Below, one piece after another: positions 1 through 8,023 of a stretch of 64,000 nucleotides of DNA. A program made the position numbers and the translations under genes. Within the stretch, counting starts at the first letter, position 1. The number at the start of each line of letters is the position of its first letter. The notes under the pieces were generated by a model, which did not search any database, was not told where the DNA came from, and was given only the letters and a program-made list of their open reading frames with translations. Source of the stretch: Mycolicibacterium aromaticivorans JS19b1 = JCM 16368 (GTDB lineage: Bacteria; Actinomycetota; Actinomycetes; Mycobacteriales; Mycobacteriaceae); assembly GCF_000559085.1 (NCBI RefSeq), contig NZ_JALN02000001.1, positions 5,430,916 to 5,494,915 of the forward strand, given 5' to 3'.

Positions 1-472
1 CCGGCAGACCCAACCAAACTTCTTCTTCGGGGATGATTTTCGTCCACTGGTCGATGAAGTAGTTGTGTCCCTTGAGGTACTGGTCCCAATACGTCTTGAT
101 GAGCCGAATCAATGCTGGCTTGGTCAGGTCCTCGGTCTGCACGTCGAATGGAATAGCCTGGTACTGAGCGTCTTTCCAATCCCAACCCGGCGGGGCGATG
201 AACCGGCCCATCGGCATGACCTGTCGCATTCCTGCTCTCGACACCGCGGCCGCGACATCCATGGCCGCGTTGATGCCCACCTTCTCTGAGTAGATCTTCA
301 CGTGCGCGTACGGCATGAAGTTCAAGACGTCTTCGAACACGCGGGCCAAGCCGACGAGGAAGTCGCGCGAGAAGTCCTGGATGTTGCCAACTTTGCCCAT
401 GAAGTCATGGGTGTAGTCGTCGTAGTTCAGATCATCGGCTGTGGTGCCGGGTTCTGCGGCAGCGGTTGACAC
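1..472 (-). CDS. Unidentified protein, N-terminal part only
   Basis: The gene runs off the left edge, so only about 157 N-terminal residues are visible. It starts at GTG 472 with an AGGAG ribosome site a few bases upstream. The N-terminus is acidic (residues after VSTAAAEPG are rich in Asp, Tyr and Thr) and is followed by an aromatic-rich, soluble-looking sequence (segments DFSRDFLVGLARVFEDVLNF and PPGWDWKDAQYQAIPFD). There is no signal peptide or membrane segment. I do not recognise the family. It is divergent from the TetR gene at 670 and shares its palindrome-rich control region, so it may be a target of that regulator. Its place beside kshA and kstD hints at steroid catabolism, but that is inference only. 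Confidence 0.75.
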   Translation of the reverse strand, partial: MSTAAAEPGTTADDLNYDDYTHDFMGKVGNIQDFSRDFLVGLARVFEDVLNFMPYAHVKIYSEKVGINAAMDVAAAVSRAGMRQVMPMGRFIAPPGWDWKDAQYQAIPFDVQTEDLTKPALIRLIKTYWDQYLKGHNYFIDQWTKIIPEEEVWLGLP

Positions 473-493
473 TGGATCCTCCTAGGAGCATTC

Positions 494-509
494 GACTCAG
501 GGCTGAGTC
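494..509. promoter_or_regulatory. Perfect inverted repeat, candidate operator
   Basis: The arms GACTCAG and CTGAGTC are separated by GG. The site lies 22 bp upstream of the leftward gene start and overlaps the next palindrome. Short palindromes between a TetR gene and a divergent gene are typical autoregulatory sites. Binding is inferred. Confidence 0.5.
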
Positions 510-537
510 AGATTCAGCCTGTGTGGCAGAATCTGAC
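507..537. promoter_or_regulatory. 31-bp inverted repeat, candidate TetR operator
   Basis: Nine-base arms GTCAGATTC and GAATCTGAC are perfect complements. Inside them a second pair, GCC and GGC, extends the symmetry around a TGTGT centre. It shares three bases with the palindrome at 494-509. It is the longest palindrome in this divergent intergenic region and the best candidate site for the adjacent TetR protein. Confidence 0.55.
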
Positions 538-573
538 AGGTACGCTATCGACGGTGTAACGCGCGTCACCGCG

Positions 574-592
574 CGATTCCCGGTCAGCGGGA
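574..592 (+). promoter_or_regulatory. Recurrent motif, copy 1
   Basis: The 19-mer CGATTCCCGGTCAGCGGGA contains TCCCG/CGGGA arms around GTCAG. The identical 19-mer occurs at 17667-17685, and a 13/15 match to its core occurs at 5887-5901. This copy ends 78 bp before the TetR start codon; the copy at 17667 ends 76 bp before the SDR start codon. Same strand and near-equal spacing suggest a promoter-associated control site. Confidence 0.5.
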
Positions 593-637
593 GACCCGCG
601 GCGAGGAGCAAAGCGCACGGGTTCACCGGGATTACGA

Positions 638-652
638 TGACCAGGCTGGTCA
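638..652. promoter_or_regulatory. Palindrome close to the TetR start
   Basis: TGACCA and TGGTCA flank a GGC centre. The element lies 17 bp upstream of the ATG at 670, just before the AAGGGG ribosome-binding stretch, where a bound repressor would block transcription or early elongation of the TetR gene. Confidence 0.4.
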
Positions 653-669
653 CATAAGGGGACGACAGG

Positions 670-1323
670 ATGGCATTGACCGGTAAGCCGGCCACACTGA
701 CGGAGCGGCGCGCCGAGGAGTTGCGGCTCGAAGTCGCCGTGGCGGCCCGGGACATCTTCCTCGCCGACGGATCCTTCTCGGCGACCGTGGAGCGAATCTG
801 TGAGGTCGTCGGCATCGCGCCTCGGACGTTTCACCGCCACTTTCCTGTCAAAGAAGACGTCATCCTGCCGCTGTTCGGCAAGTTCGGCAGTCTGAGCATT
901 CGCACGCTGGCCGAGGCAGAATCAGCCTTCGACCCCGTCGAGGTATTGGTTCGCGCCTTCGGCAGCGAAATCCCCAAGCGCGGTCAATTCGAAGTCGACC
1001 GCGCGTTTATGGCGTTGGTGCTCAGCGACCCGCAGTATCGACTGCGTTGGCTGGATTGGGGCCAAGACCTCGCCACGCCGATCACCGATTTCCTCGACGC
1101 GCGGTTCGACCTCGGCACCGATTCGTTTTCACGAGAGTTGCCTGCCCAATTGGTAATTCAGGCATGCAGGCATGCTTACGTGCACTGGGTTGACGATGGC
1201 GATTTCGCCCGCCTTCAATCCGCGCTGCGAATCGGGATGGAGATGATCATCGGATCGATCAGAGGGCGGTGTCGAGAACGGGAACAGTCCCCGCTTTCAC
1301 GGCATCGACGATCGAACCACTGA
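670..1323 (+). CDS. TetR/AcrR family transcriptional regulator
   Basis: A 217-residue protein with the usual TetR layout. A three-helix DNA-binding domain covers roughly residues 18-65, and its recognition region reads GIAPRTFHRHFPVKEDV. A longer helical ligand-binding domain follows. The ATG at 670 has AAGGGG upstream. The gene is divergent from the partial gene at 472 and faces kshA. Its last 65 bp overlap the 3' end of the small CxxC gene on the other strand. Three palindromes and one recurrent motif precede it, so autoregulation is likely. A ligand related to steroid catabolism is inferred from the neighbours only. Confidence 0.88.
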   Translation: MALTGKPATLTERRAEELRLEVAVAARDIFLADGSFSATVERICEVVGIAPRTFHRHFPVKEDVILPLFGKFGSLSIRTLAEAESAFDPVEVLVRAFGSEIPKRGQFEVDRAFMALVLSDPQYRLRWLDWGQDLATPITDFLDARFDLGTDSFSRELPAQLVIQACRHAYVHWVDDGDFARLQSALRIGMEMIIGSIRGRCREREQSPLSRHRRSNH

Positions 1324-1540
1324 GGGCCGAGCACGCCAGGAAGAGACCGCCCCTTCCGTTTGCCGCCAATTGCGATGCGCTGCAGCGCTCTTCACATCGA
1401 CCCAAAGCCGACGCGGTCCACTGCACACTGGTCTGATTCCAGCTACTCTTTCGGACCTCAACGCCGGCGCCACAACGCACACACGTCACCGGAACCATCG
1501 GCGAGTCGCCGAGGCGAACATCTGGGCGGACCGTCATCAT
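1259..1540 (-). CDS. Small CxxC protein partnered with the Rieske oxygenase
   Basis: A 93-residue protein whose ATG (1540) overlaps the kshA stop codon in an ATGA junction, with a run of six G just upstream, so it is translationally coupled to kshA. It carries Cys20-x2-Cys23 (VTCVRCGAGVEV) and further cysteines near 49, 53 and 70, followed by a basic, polar stretch (RKSSWNQTSVQW). This resembles small cysteine proteins that annotation pipelines sometimes call ferredoxin-like beside KshA-type oxygenases, but I see no standard [2Fe-2S] ferredoxin motif. A role in electron transfer or assembly for the oxygenase is inference. The next in-frame ATG, one codon later, is an alternative start. Confidence 0.7.
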   Translation of the reverse strand: MMTVRPDVRLGDSPMVPVTCVRCGAGVEVRKSSWNQTSVQWTASALGRCEERCSASQLAANGRGGLFLACSALSGSIVDAVKAGTVPVLDTAL

Positions 1541-2685
1541 CCCCCCACTGACCCGGATGCCGCCTTCTGGGTGGCCAGGTTGGCCTCCACTTCCTTCATC
1601 CACGCCGCGGTGGGTTGTGTGGTGTCGAGCTCGAACTCGAAGCGGTCCACCATATCCGGTGTGACATCGGCGACGTCGACATAGAACTGCTCGTACCACC
1701 GCCGCAGCTGGTATACCGGACCGTCCTCTTCCACCAGCAGCGGATTGTCGATCCGGGTCTTGTTGCGCCAGATCTCGACATCCTGCTCGAAGCCCATCTT
1801 CACGAAGTCCCCGAGGCCGATCGCCGTCTGCATGGCAAGGTCGTCAGGCAGCTCGGCCGATTTCTTGACGATGATGCCGTATTGCAGGACAAAGGAATTC
1901 GCGTCGATCGGATAGTGGCAATTGATCAGAACCGTGTGATGGTCGACATTGGTGTAGTGGTAGGTCAAGTCGTCGATCATGAACGACGGGCCGTGGTAGG
2001 ACGCGACCGACGTCGTCCCCAACATCTGGGTTTCGCCGGGCTCCCCGATATCGGGACGGCCGCCACTGTTCATGTACTGCGTCGCGACCTGGCCCTCGAA
2101 GATGTTCTTGAAATGGGTCGGCAGCGATCCGTGGATGTAGAAGAAATGCGCCATGTCCACGACGTTGTCGATGATCTCCCGGCAGTTCGTGTTCACCACG
2201 GTGGTGTACCAATGCCAATCGGTCCAGTCGTCGCTACCGGCGCCCTCGATGCGAGGGATCGTCACATCTGCCGGCGGCGCTTTCCGCTCCGGGTCATTCC
2301 AGACGAACAGCATGCCGTCCTGCTGCAAGGTGGGCCATGAGGCGGTGCGCGCCAACCGCGGGGTGCGCTTGCTGTAGGGCACCGACTTGCACCGACCGTC
2401 GCCTCCCCAGCGCCAGTCGTGGAACGGGCAGGCGATCTCGTTGCCCTTGACCGTTCCCTGGGACAGATCACCACCCATATGCCGGCAATAGCCGTCGAGA
2501 ACGTTGATGGCACCGTCCTGGCTGCGGAACACCACAAGCTTCTGGCCGAACGCGTTGATCTGGTGCGGCTTCCCGTCTGCAAAGTCGCGGATCAGACCCA
2601 GGCAATGCCATCCCCGGGCAAATCGGGTGGGTACCGATCCGGCCTCGATCAAGCGAACGTCGTCGGCCTCGGCATGCGTCGTCAT
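1537..2685 (-). CDS. kshA: 3-ketosteroid 9-alpha-hydroxylase oxygenase component (KshA-type Rieske protein)
   Basis: In the KshA family this subunit hydroxylates C9 of 3-ketosteroids, which with KstD action opens steroid ring B. The 382-residue protein has the Rieske [2Fe-2S] motif C67-R-H69 ... C86-P-F-H89 in GYCRHMGGD and ACPFHDWRWGG, then the mononuclear iron motif IIDNVVDMAHFFYIHG (His180 and His185, with Asn174 and Asp177). The start at ATG 2685 has AAGGA about 9 bases upstream; an in-frame start 45 bases earlier would only add an unconserved leader. It heads a two-gene unit with the CxxC protein and is divergent from the kstD-like gene at 2824. The reductase KshB is not in this window. 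Substrate specificity within the family cannot be read from sequence alone. Confidence 0.85.
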   Translation of the reverse strand: MTTHAEADDVRLIEAGSVPTRFARGWHCLGLIRDFADGKPHQINAFGQKLVVFRSQDGAINVLDGYCRHMGGDLSQGTVKGNEIACPFHDWRWGGDGRCKSVPYSKRTPRLARTASWPTLQQDGMLFVWNDPERKAPPADVTIPRIEGAGSDDWTDWHWYTTVVNTNCREIIDNVVDMAHFFYIHGSLPTHFKNIFEGQVATQYMNSGGRPDIGEPGETQMLGTTSVASYHGPSFMIDDLTYHYTNVDHHTVLINCHYPIDANSFVLQYGIIVKKSAELPDDLAMQTAIGLGDFVKMGFEQDVEIWRNKTRIDNPLLVEEDGPVYQLRRWYEQFYVDVADVTPDMVDRFEFELDTTQPTAAWMKEVEANLATQKAASGSVGG

Positions 2686-2753
2686 CTGCGTCCGTCCTTC
2701 ATCGATGGATCCGCGGGCTGATGTCCCCATTCAACGTGGCAGAAACGCCGTGC

Positions 2754-2767
2754 GAACGTCTGCGTTC
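2754..2767. promoter_or_regulatory. Inverted repeat between kshA and kstD-like gene
   Basis: GAACG and CGTTC arms are separated by TCTG. The site lies in the 138-bp divergent control region, 19 bp upstream of the proposed -35 box for the rightward gene. It does not match the KstR consensus. It could serve either direction. Confidence 0.4.
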
Positions 2768-2786
2768 CGCTCAAAGGGAGGCGGGA

Positions 2787-2815
2787 TTCAGAATTTCCCC
2801 GCGCAGACCTATCGT
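2787..2815 (+). promoter_or_regulatory. Putative sigma-A-type promoter for the kstD-like gene
   Basis: TTCAGA (2787-2792) and TATCGT (2810-2815) are separated by exactly 17 bp. Only eight bases separate the -10 box from the GTG start at 2824 and there is no ribosome-binding site, so a leaderless transcript is expected, as is common in mycobacteria. Confidence 0.4.
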
Positions 2816-2823
2816 CGACAATT

Positions 2824-4530
2824 GTGATCCCCACCAGCCACAACACCGTCCCCACCGGGTTGACCATCGCCGACACCGAGGTAGACCTTCTGGTGGTGGG
2901 GTCGGGCACCGGGCTCGCCGCCGCCCTGGCCGCCCACGAGCGGGGATTGTCGGTTCTCGTCGTGGAGAAGTCTTCGCGCGTCGGCGGCTCGACTGCACGA
3001 TCCGGTGGGGCGCTCTGGCTGCCCGCCAGCCCGGTGATCGCGGAATGCGGCGGCGTCGACACAGCGAGCCGGGCCCAGACGTACCTCGACTCGGTGGTAG
3101 CCGACTCGGCACCCCAGGAGCGCTCGGCGGCGTACGTGAAAAACCTGCCGGCAACGGTGGACATGCTTCGCCGCACAACTCCGATGAAGCTGTTCTGGGC
3201 CAAGGAATACTCCGACTACCACCCGGAAGCGCCGGGTGGGTCAGCTGCCGGACGAACGTGCGAGTGCCGCCCACTCGACACCGCGATTCTCGGCGAATAT
3301 CTGCCTGACCTCCGTCCGGGAATCATGGAGGTCAGCATTCCGATGCCGACCACCGGTGCGGACTACCGCTGGATGAACCTCATGAGCCGGGTACCCCGCA
3401 AGGGGCTGCCCACCATTCTCAAGCGGCTCGCGCAGGGAGTCGGTGGGCTCGCCCTCGGCAGGCGCTACGCAGCCGGGGGCCAGGCCTTGGCGGCCGGCCT
3501 GTTCGCGGGTGCGATCCGTGCCGGAGTTCCGATCTGGCTCAGCACCGCACTGAAAGAGTTGATGACCGATGGCGGCCGGGTCACCGGCGCCGTCCTCGAA
3601 CACTCCGGGCACAGCGTTACCGTCACCGCGCGCCGCGGCGTGGTCCTCGCCGCGGGGGGATTCGATCACAGCATGGACATGCGGTGGAAGTTCCAATCCG
3701 AGTCTCTCGGCCGAAATCTCAGTCTCGGTGCGGAATCCAATACCGGTGACGCGATCCGCATCGGCCAGGACGTGGGCGCCGACATCTCGCTGATGGATCA
3801 ATCATGGTGGTTCCCTGCGGTCGCCCCCCTGCCGGACGCGGCCCCGGCGGTCATGTTGGCCGAGCGGTCGCTGCCCGGGTCGTTCATCGTCGACCAGAAC
3901 GGCCGCCGGTTCGCCAACGAGTCCGCCGACTACATGAGCTTCGGTCAACGTGTCCTGCAGCTGGAAGCCGCCGGGACCCCGGTGGAAAGCATGTGGATCG
4001 TCTTCGATCAGCAATACCGCAACAGCTACGTGTTCGCTGCCGAGCTATTCCCCCGGATGCCGATTCCTCAGGCCTGGTATGACGCCGGAATCGCTATTCG
4101 CGCAGACAATTTCAGCGATCTCGCCACAAAGATGGGGGTGCCCGTCGACGACTTCTCCGCGACGGTGACCCGCTTCAACGAGAATGCGTTCGCCGGCGAG
4201 GATCCCGACTTCGAGCGCGGCCGCAGCGCATACGACCGGTACTACGGTGACCCCACGATCACCCCGAACCCAAATCTGCGGCCGCTGGTGAAGGGACCGT
4301 TCTACGCGGTGAGAATGGTGCTGAGCGATCTGGGGACCTGCGGCGGCCTACGCGCCGACGACCGAGCCCGGGTGCTTCGCGAGGACGGAACCGTCATCGA
4401 TGGCTTGTACGCGATCGGCAACACGGCGGCCAACGCATTCGGCAGCACCTATCCCGGCGCGGGTGCGACGATCGCCCAAGGCCTCGTATACGGCTATATC
4501 GCCGCCCTGGACGCGGCGGGGAGGACCTAG
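2824..4530 (+). CDS. FAD-dependent 3-ketosteroid delta1-dehydrogenase-like protein
   Basis: A 568-residue flavoprotein of the fumarate reductase/KstD family; such enzymes introduce the C1-C2 double bond into ring A of 3-ketosteroids. The N-terminal dinucleotide fold has GSGTG at 26-30 and an FAD-ribose Glu in VVEKSSRVGGS. The C-terminal STYPGAGATIAQG (Tyr near 543) corresponds to the catalytic Tyr/Gly segment of KstD. The start is GTG 2824, with no ribosome site but a promoter ending eight bases upstream. It is divergent from kshA, which suits joint action on ring B opening. Its last four bases overlap the convergent PadR gene. KstD paralogs differ in substrate, so the exact steroid is unknown. 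Confidence 0.8.
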   Translation: MIPTSHNTVPTGLTIADTEVDLLVVGSGTGLAAALAAHERGLSVLVVEKSSRVGGSTARSGGALWLPASPVIAECGGVDTASRAQTYLDSVVADSAPQERSAAYVKNLPATVDMLRRTTPMKLFWAKEYSDYHPEAPGGSAAGRTCECRPLDTAILGEYLPDLRPGIMEVSIPMPTTGADYRWMNLMSRVPRKGLPTILKRLAQGVGGLALGRRYAAGGQALAAGLFAGAIRAGVPIWLSTALKELMTDGGRVTGAVLEHSGHSVTVTARRGVVLAAGGFDHSMDMRWKFQSESLGRNLSLGAESNTGDAIRIGQDVGADISLMDQSWWFPAVAPLPDAAPAVMLAERSLPGSFIVDQNGRRFANESADYMSFGQRVLQLEAAGTPVESMWIVFDQQYRNSYVFAAELFPRMPIPQAWYDAGIAIRADNFSDLATKMGVPVDDFSATVTRFNENAFAGEDPDFERGRSAYDRYYGDPTITPNPNLRPLVKGPFYAVRMVLSDLGTCGGLRADDRARVLREDGTVIDGLYAIGNTAANAFGSTYPGAGATIAQGLVYGYIAALDAAGRT

Positions 4531-5189
4531 GCGTCTTCGGCGTCGGCTTTCCGTTCGATCTCGTACCAATAGGCCGGATCTGGCCACGGAATCTTGCCGC
4601 CCTCGCCGACTTTCGGGAAGTTGGCCTCGGCTTCGTCGAGATCTTTGATCAGTCTCAAGGTCAGTTCCCGCTCCGACTCGTAATAACGATCGGCCCAGTC
4701 CAGCGCGATCTTGGCGTACGCCCACGAGGGATCCGCGGCAGCCCATCGAGCTTCCTTGGCGGCGTCGCGCTGCATCCTGTCGATGTAGGCGATGTGCTCT
4801 TGCAGCATCTGTTTGAGCGACGCCGGATCGGACAAGTGGCCCAGGGTCACTCGCAGGATCGCGGGGTGCTTCAGGGACGGCGGCTCGAGTGGGGCTTCCC
4901 GCGCCCACCGAGTGACCGCTTCCATGCCGGCCTCGGTGATCTTGTACAGGCGGCGGTTCCGCGTGCCTGCGCCGTCCACCCGGGACGTGAGCAGACCCAC
5001 CTTCTCGAGCTTCTTGAGTTCTGAATAGATCTGGCTGAACGCTGGGCTGCCGTAGTAGTAGCGCATGCTCCAGTCGATCCACTTGCGGATGTCGTAACCC
5101 GACAGCTCCGTCTCGTATGACAGCATCCCGAGCAATGCCCAGCCGGTCGCGGACAGCGACGGCATGGCGCCGGATTCGGGCTCGGTCAC
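4527..5189 (-). CDS. PadR family transcriptional regulator
   Basis: A 220-residue winged-helix regulator. The N-terminal PadR domain (about residues 12-95) includes ALLGMLSYETELSGYDIRKW and the wing-type segment LEKVGLLTSRVDG. A C-terminal helical Vir_Cut-type domain rich in Trp and acidic residues follows. The start is GTG 5189. The sequence just upstream contains CCCTCAGCGGG, partly like the recurrent motif described at 574, overlapping the start codon. It converges on the kstD-like gene with a 4-bp overlap. It may control the neighbouring dehydrogenase or thioesterase genes, but no direct evidence shows this. Confidence 0.83.
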   Translation of the reverse strand: MTEPESGAMPSLSATGWALLGMLSYETELSGYDIRKWIDWSMRYYYGSPAFSQIYSELKKLEKVGLLTSRVDGAGTRNRRLYKITEAGMEAVTRWAREAPLEPPSLKHPAILRVTLGHLSDPASLKQMLQEHIAYIDRMQRDAAKEARWAAADPSWAYAKIALDWADRYYESERELTLRLIKDLDEAEANFPKVGEGGKIPWPDPAYWYEIERKADAEDA

Positions 5190-5280
5190 CCGCTGAGGGT
5201 ATCAACCCAGGTCACCGGAGTGCGGTTTGCCGACCGCTGGTCGGGATGCCGCATTGCGCGGCACCCGCGCCGGCCGAAAA

Positions 5281-5886
5281 ATGGTCGGGGTGGCCGGACC
5301 GCACGACGATGACGCGGCAGAGGTGCTGTACGCGTCGCTGACGGACTCCGTGCGCAGACTCGTCGATGCCACCATCCGCAGCCAAGCCGATTTCGACGGA
5401 GTCGCGTCGGCGAAGGCGAAGATCGACGCCGCCGCGGACGAACTCAGCAGTAGCGTGATTCCCGGATCGTTCGGGGTCCAACTGGATGCATCCGGGAACC
5501 CCCGGGCGTGGGGCAACGCGGTCATCGGACTGCGCAACGCGTTGGCGCCGCCGCTCGTCGTACACCGGGAATCCGACGGCAGGGTCTGGGCAGAGGTGAC
5601 GCTGGGGGCGGCTTACGAGGGACCACCCGGGCACGTGCACGGCGGCATCTGCGCCTTGCTGCTCGATCACGTGCTCGGGGCGACTGCGCACAAACCCGGC
5701 AGGCCGGCCGTCACCGGAACGCTCACGCTGCGCTACGAGTCGGGGACACGGCTGGGACCTGTTCGGGCCGAGGCGCACGTCGACCGGATCGCGGGTGTGA
5801 AGACCTACGCGGTCGGGCACCTGTCGACGGCCGACGGGATCACAGTGCGCGCGGAAGCGGTCTTCATTCATCCGCGGACAGCGTGA
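5281..5886 (+). CDS. PaaI-type hot-dog fold thioesterase
   Basis: A 201-residue protein with a C-terminal hot-dog domain, including GHVHGGICALLLDH, which resembles the active-site helix region of acyl-CoA thioesterases of the PaaI/4HBT group. Such enzymes hydrolyse acyl-CoA esters in the cytosol. The first ATG in a plausible position is 5281; a TTG at 5227 and a GTG at 5290 are alternatives. It lies between the PadR gene (divergent) and the second kstD, whose start follows after 75 bp on the same strand. A role in releasing CoA during steroid side-chain or ring degradation is inference. Confidence 0.75.
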   Translation: MVGVAGPHDDDAAEVLYASLTDSVRRLVDATIRSQADFDGVASAKAKIDAAADELSSSVIPGSFGVQLDASGNPRAWGNAVIGLRNALAPPLVVHRESDGRVWAEVTLGAAYEGPPGHVHGGICALLLDHVLGATAHKPGRPAVTGTLTLRYESGTRLGPVRAEAHVDRIAGVKTYAVGHLSTADGITVRAEAVFIHPRTA

Positions 5887-5901
5887 CCCCGCTCAGCGGG
5901 A
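5887..5901 (+). promoter_or_regulatory. Recurrent motif, copy 2 (variant)
   Basis: CCCCGCTCAGCGGGA matches the core of the motif at 574 and 17667 at 13 of 15 positions. CCCGCT and AGCGGG form a 13-bp palindrome. It starts directly after the thioesterase stop codon and ends 60 bp before the kstD start at 5962. It could be a control site for kstD or a short transcription-ending hairpin; the similarity to the other copies favours the former. Confidence 0.4.
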
Positions 5902-5961
5902 GTGGTTGTTGCCTCCCGCACGGGCACCGATCACAGTGGGTGCTAGCGACAAAGGAGGCCG

Positions 5962-7521
5962 ATGACTGCGCACGACACCCAGTTCGATGAGACCGTCGAC
6001 GTCATTGTGGCCGGCTCCGGCGGCGGTATCACCGGTGCCTACACCGCTGCCCGCGAAGGGCTGTCGGTAGCGCTGGTGGAGGCGACCGACAAGTTCGGCG
6101 GCACCACCGCGTACTCGGGCGGCGGCGGCATGTGGTTCCCGTGCAACCCGGTCCTGCAGCGCGCGGGCAGCGATGACACGATCGAGAAGGCGCTGAACTA
6201 CTTCCACACCGTGATCGGTGACCGCACCCCGCGAGAACTGCAGGAGACCTACATCCGCCGAGGACCCGGTCTTGTCGAATACCTGGAAGCCGACGACAAT
6301 TTCGTCTTCAGCGTGCTGCCGTGGCCGGACTACTACGGGTCGGTACCGGACTCCCGCAGCGACGGTTTGCGCCACATCGTGGCGGCCCCCGTCCGCGGTG
6401 AGAAACTCGGCCCCTACGCAGGTTCCGTGCGCGGGCCACTGGACCATGACCGCCTCGGCGCACCGGCTCCGGACAAACTCTTCGGCGGACGGGCGCTGAT
6501 CGGCCGGTTCCTCGCCGCGTTGGCCGGCTATCCCGACGCGGTGTTGTACCGCAACACCCAACTGACCGATCTGATCACCGACGACGGCCGGGTGATCGGG
6601 GCGGTGGTGCACCGTGATGGCCAGCAGGTGCGGATCGGCGCCCGGCGCGGAGTGCTCTTGGCCGCAGGCGGATTCGAGCACAATCCCGAGCTGCGACGGA
6701 CGTACGGGGTGCCCGGCGAAGCCCGCGACACGATGGGCGGACCGGGCAGCACCGGTGCGGCGTTGCAGGCCGCGATCCGGATCGGCGCGGCCACCGATCT
6801 GATGGACCAGGCGTGGTGGTCACCGGGGCTCACCCACCCGGACGGTCGCTCGGCGTTCGCGCTGTGGTTCACCGGTGGCATCTTCGTCAATCAAGCCGGA
6901 CAGCGGTTCGTCAACGAGTCCGCGGCGTACGACCGCATCGGCAGACAGATCATCACCGAGATGCAGGCCGGCCGCCTCGACATCCCGTTCTGGATGGTCT
7001 ACGACAACCGCGAGGGCGAGGTCCCGCCGGTGAAGGCGACCAACGTCTCGATGGTCGACACCGACAGCTATCGGGCCGCCGGATTATGGCGCAGCGCAGA
7101 CACTTTGGCCGAACTGGCCGACTTGATCGGACTTCCCGCCGATGCTCTGGAAGACACGGTCGCCCGGTACAACGCGATGGTCGCCGCAGGTGCCGACACC
7201 GACTTCGGTCGCGGCGACGAGGCGTACGACCGGGCCTTCTCCGGCGGCGAATCGCCCATGGTCGCAATCGACACACCCCCGTTTCACGCGGCAGCATTCG
7301 GACTGTCCGATCTCGGGACCAAGGGCGGGCTGCGCACGGATGCCAGGGCGCGGGTCCTCGACGAATCCGGCGAGCCCATCCCCGGCCTGTACGCAGCGGG
7401 CAACACCATGGCCGCCGTCAGCGGAACCACCTATCCCGGCGGCGGGAATCCGATCGGCGCGTCGATGTTGTTCAGCTATCTGGCCGCTCTCGACATGGCC
7501 GGTGACGTCAGGTCAGCTTGA
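5962..7521 (+). CDS. kstD: FAD-dependent 3-ketosteroid delta1-dehydrogenase family protein
   Basis: A 519-residue KstD-family flavoprotein. It has the nucleotide-binding GSGGGITG near residue 18, the FAD-ribose Glu in LVEATDKFGGTTAYSGGG, and the C-terminal catalytic segment TTYPGGGNPIGAS (Tyr near 491), a closer match to canonical KstD than the paralog at 2824. The start ATG is preceded by a full AAAGGAGG ribosome site at ideal spacing, so strong translation is expected. Upstream at 5887 is a variant of the recurrent motif. The 3' end overlaps the convergent secreted-protein gene by 14 bp. Ring A dehydrogenation of 3-ketosteroids is the family function; the precise substrate is not established. 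Confidence 0.83.
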   Translation: MTAHDTQFDETVDVIVAGSGGGITGAYTAAREGLSVALVEATDKFGGTTAYSGGGGMWFPCNPVLQRAGSDDTIEKALNYFHTVIGDRTPRELQETYIRRGPGLVEYLEADDNFVFSVLPWPDYYGSVPDSRSDGLRHIVAAPVRGEKLGPYAGSVRGPLDHDRLGAPAPDKLFGGRALIGRFLAALAGYPDAVLYRNTQLTDLITDDGRVIGAVVHRDGQQVRIGARRGVLLAAGGFEHNPELRRTYGVPGEARDTMGGPGSTGAALQAAIRIGAATDLMDQAWWSPGLTHPDGRSAFALWFTGGIFVNQAGQRFVNESAAYDRIGRQIITEMQAGRLDIPFWMVYDNREGEVPPVKATNVSMVDTDSYRAAGLWRSADTLAELADLIGLPADALEDTVARYNAMVAAGADTDFGRGDEAYDRAFSGGESPMVAIDTPPFHAAAFGLSDLGTKGGLRTDARARVLDESGEPIPGLYAAGNTMAAVSGTTYPGGGNPIGASMLFSYLAALDMAGDVRSA

Positions 7522-8023
7522 TCAACTTGAACGGCATGTTGATGAACAGCGCGAGGCTACGGCCGCACGCCCCCGGCTGACCGGTGGTCGAATCCTGACC
7601 CACCAACATGTTGGACGTGGGATCGGTCTGATCACCGCCCGGTGTGGATCCGTGGAATCGGATCACCTGTAACCCCGGCTCACTGGTGCCATCCTGACAT
7701 GGCATCCAGTCCTCGATGACACGCTTGACCCGCCAGTCCCCGCCGGTCTGATAGATCGGAGCCGTCCAACCGGCGTCGCTGCTCACCGTGCCGGTGCACT
7801 CGGTGGGATAACTGCATGTGGAGTTGATCGTCCAGATACTGCGGACGCTGCGCTCGTCGTGGAACACGTCGTTGCTGGTAGCCCATTCACCGTTGGACGT
7901 CGCCTGGAATGTGCCGTTGAGCGCCCACTTTTCGTTGGCGCTCGCGGCGGCCGGATTCAGGAGGCCGCCGAGCACCGCAGCGGTCAGCGCCGTGACGCCG
8001 ATCAGCGTTCGTGACCTTCGCAT
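7508..8023 (-). CDS. Secreted protein at the end of the mce operon
   Basis: A 171-residue exported protein. A signal peptide covers about residues 1-29 (basic MRRSR, hydrophobic core, cleavage near AAASA). The mature part is polar, rich in Thr, Ser, Gly and Trp, with four cysteines in CSYPTEC, PCQDG and GACG contexts that could form two disulfides. ATG 8023 has GGGGAGAA upstream. It starts only 23 bp after mceF on the same strand, so it is probably the last gene of the mce transcript. I do not recognise the family. A periplasmic or cell-wall role linked to Mce transport is inferred from position. Confidence 0.78.
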   Translation of the reverse strand: MRRSRTLIGVTALTAAVLGGLLNPAAASANEKWALNGTFQATSNGEWATSNDVFHDERSVRSIWTINSTCSYPTECTGTVSSDAGWTAPIYQTGGDWRVKRVIEDWMPCQDGTSEPGLQVIRFHGSTPGGDQTDPTSNMLVGQDSTTGQPGACGRSLALFINMPFKLIKLT

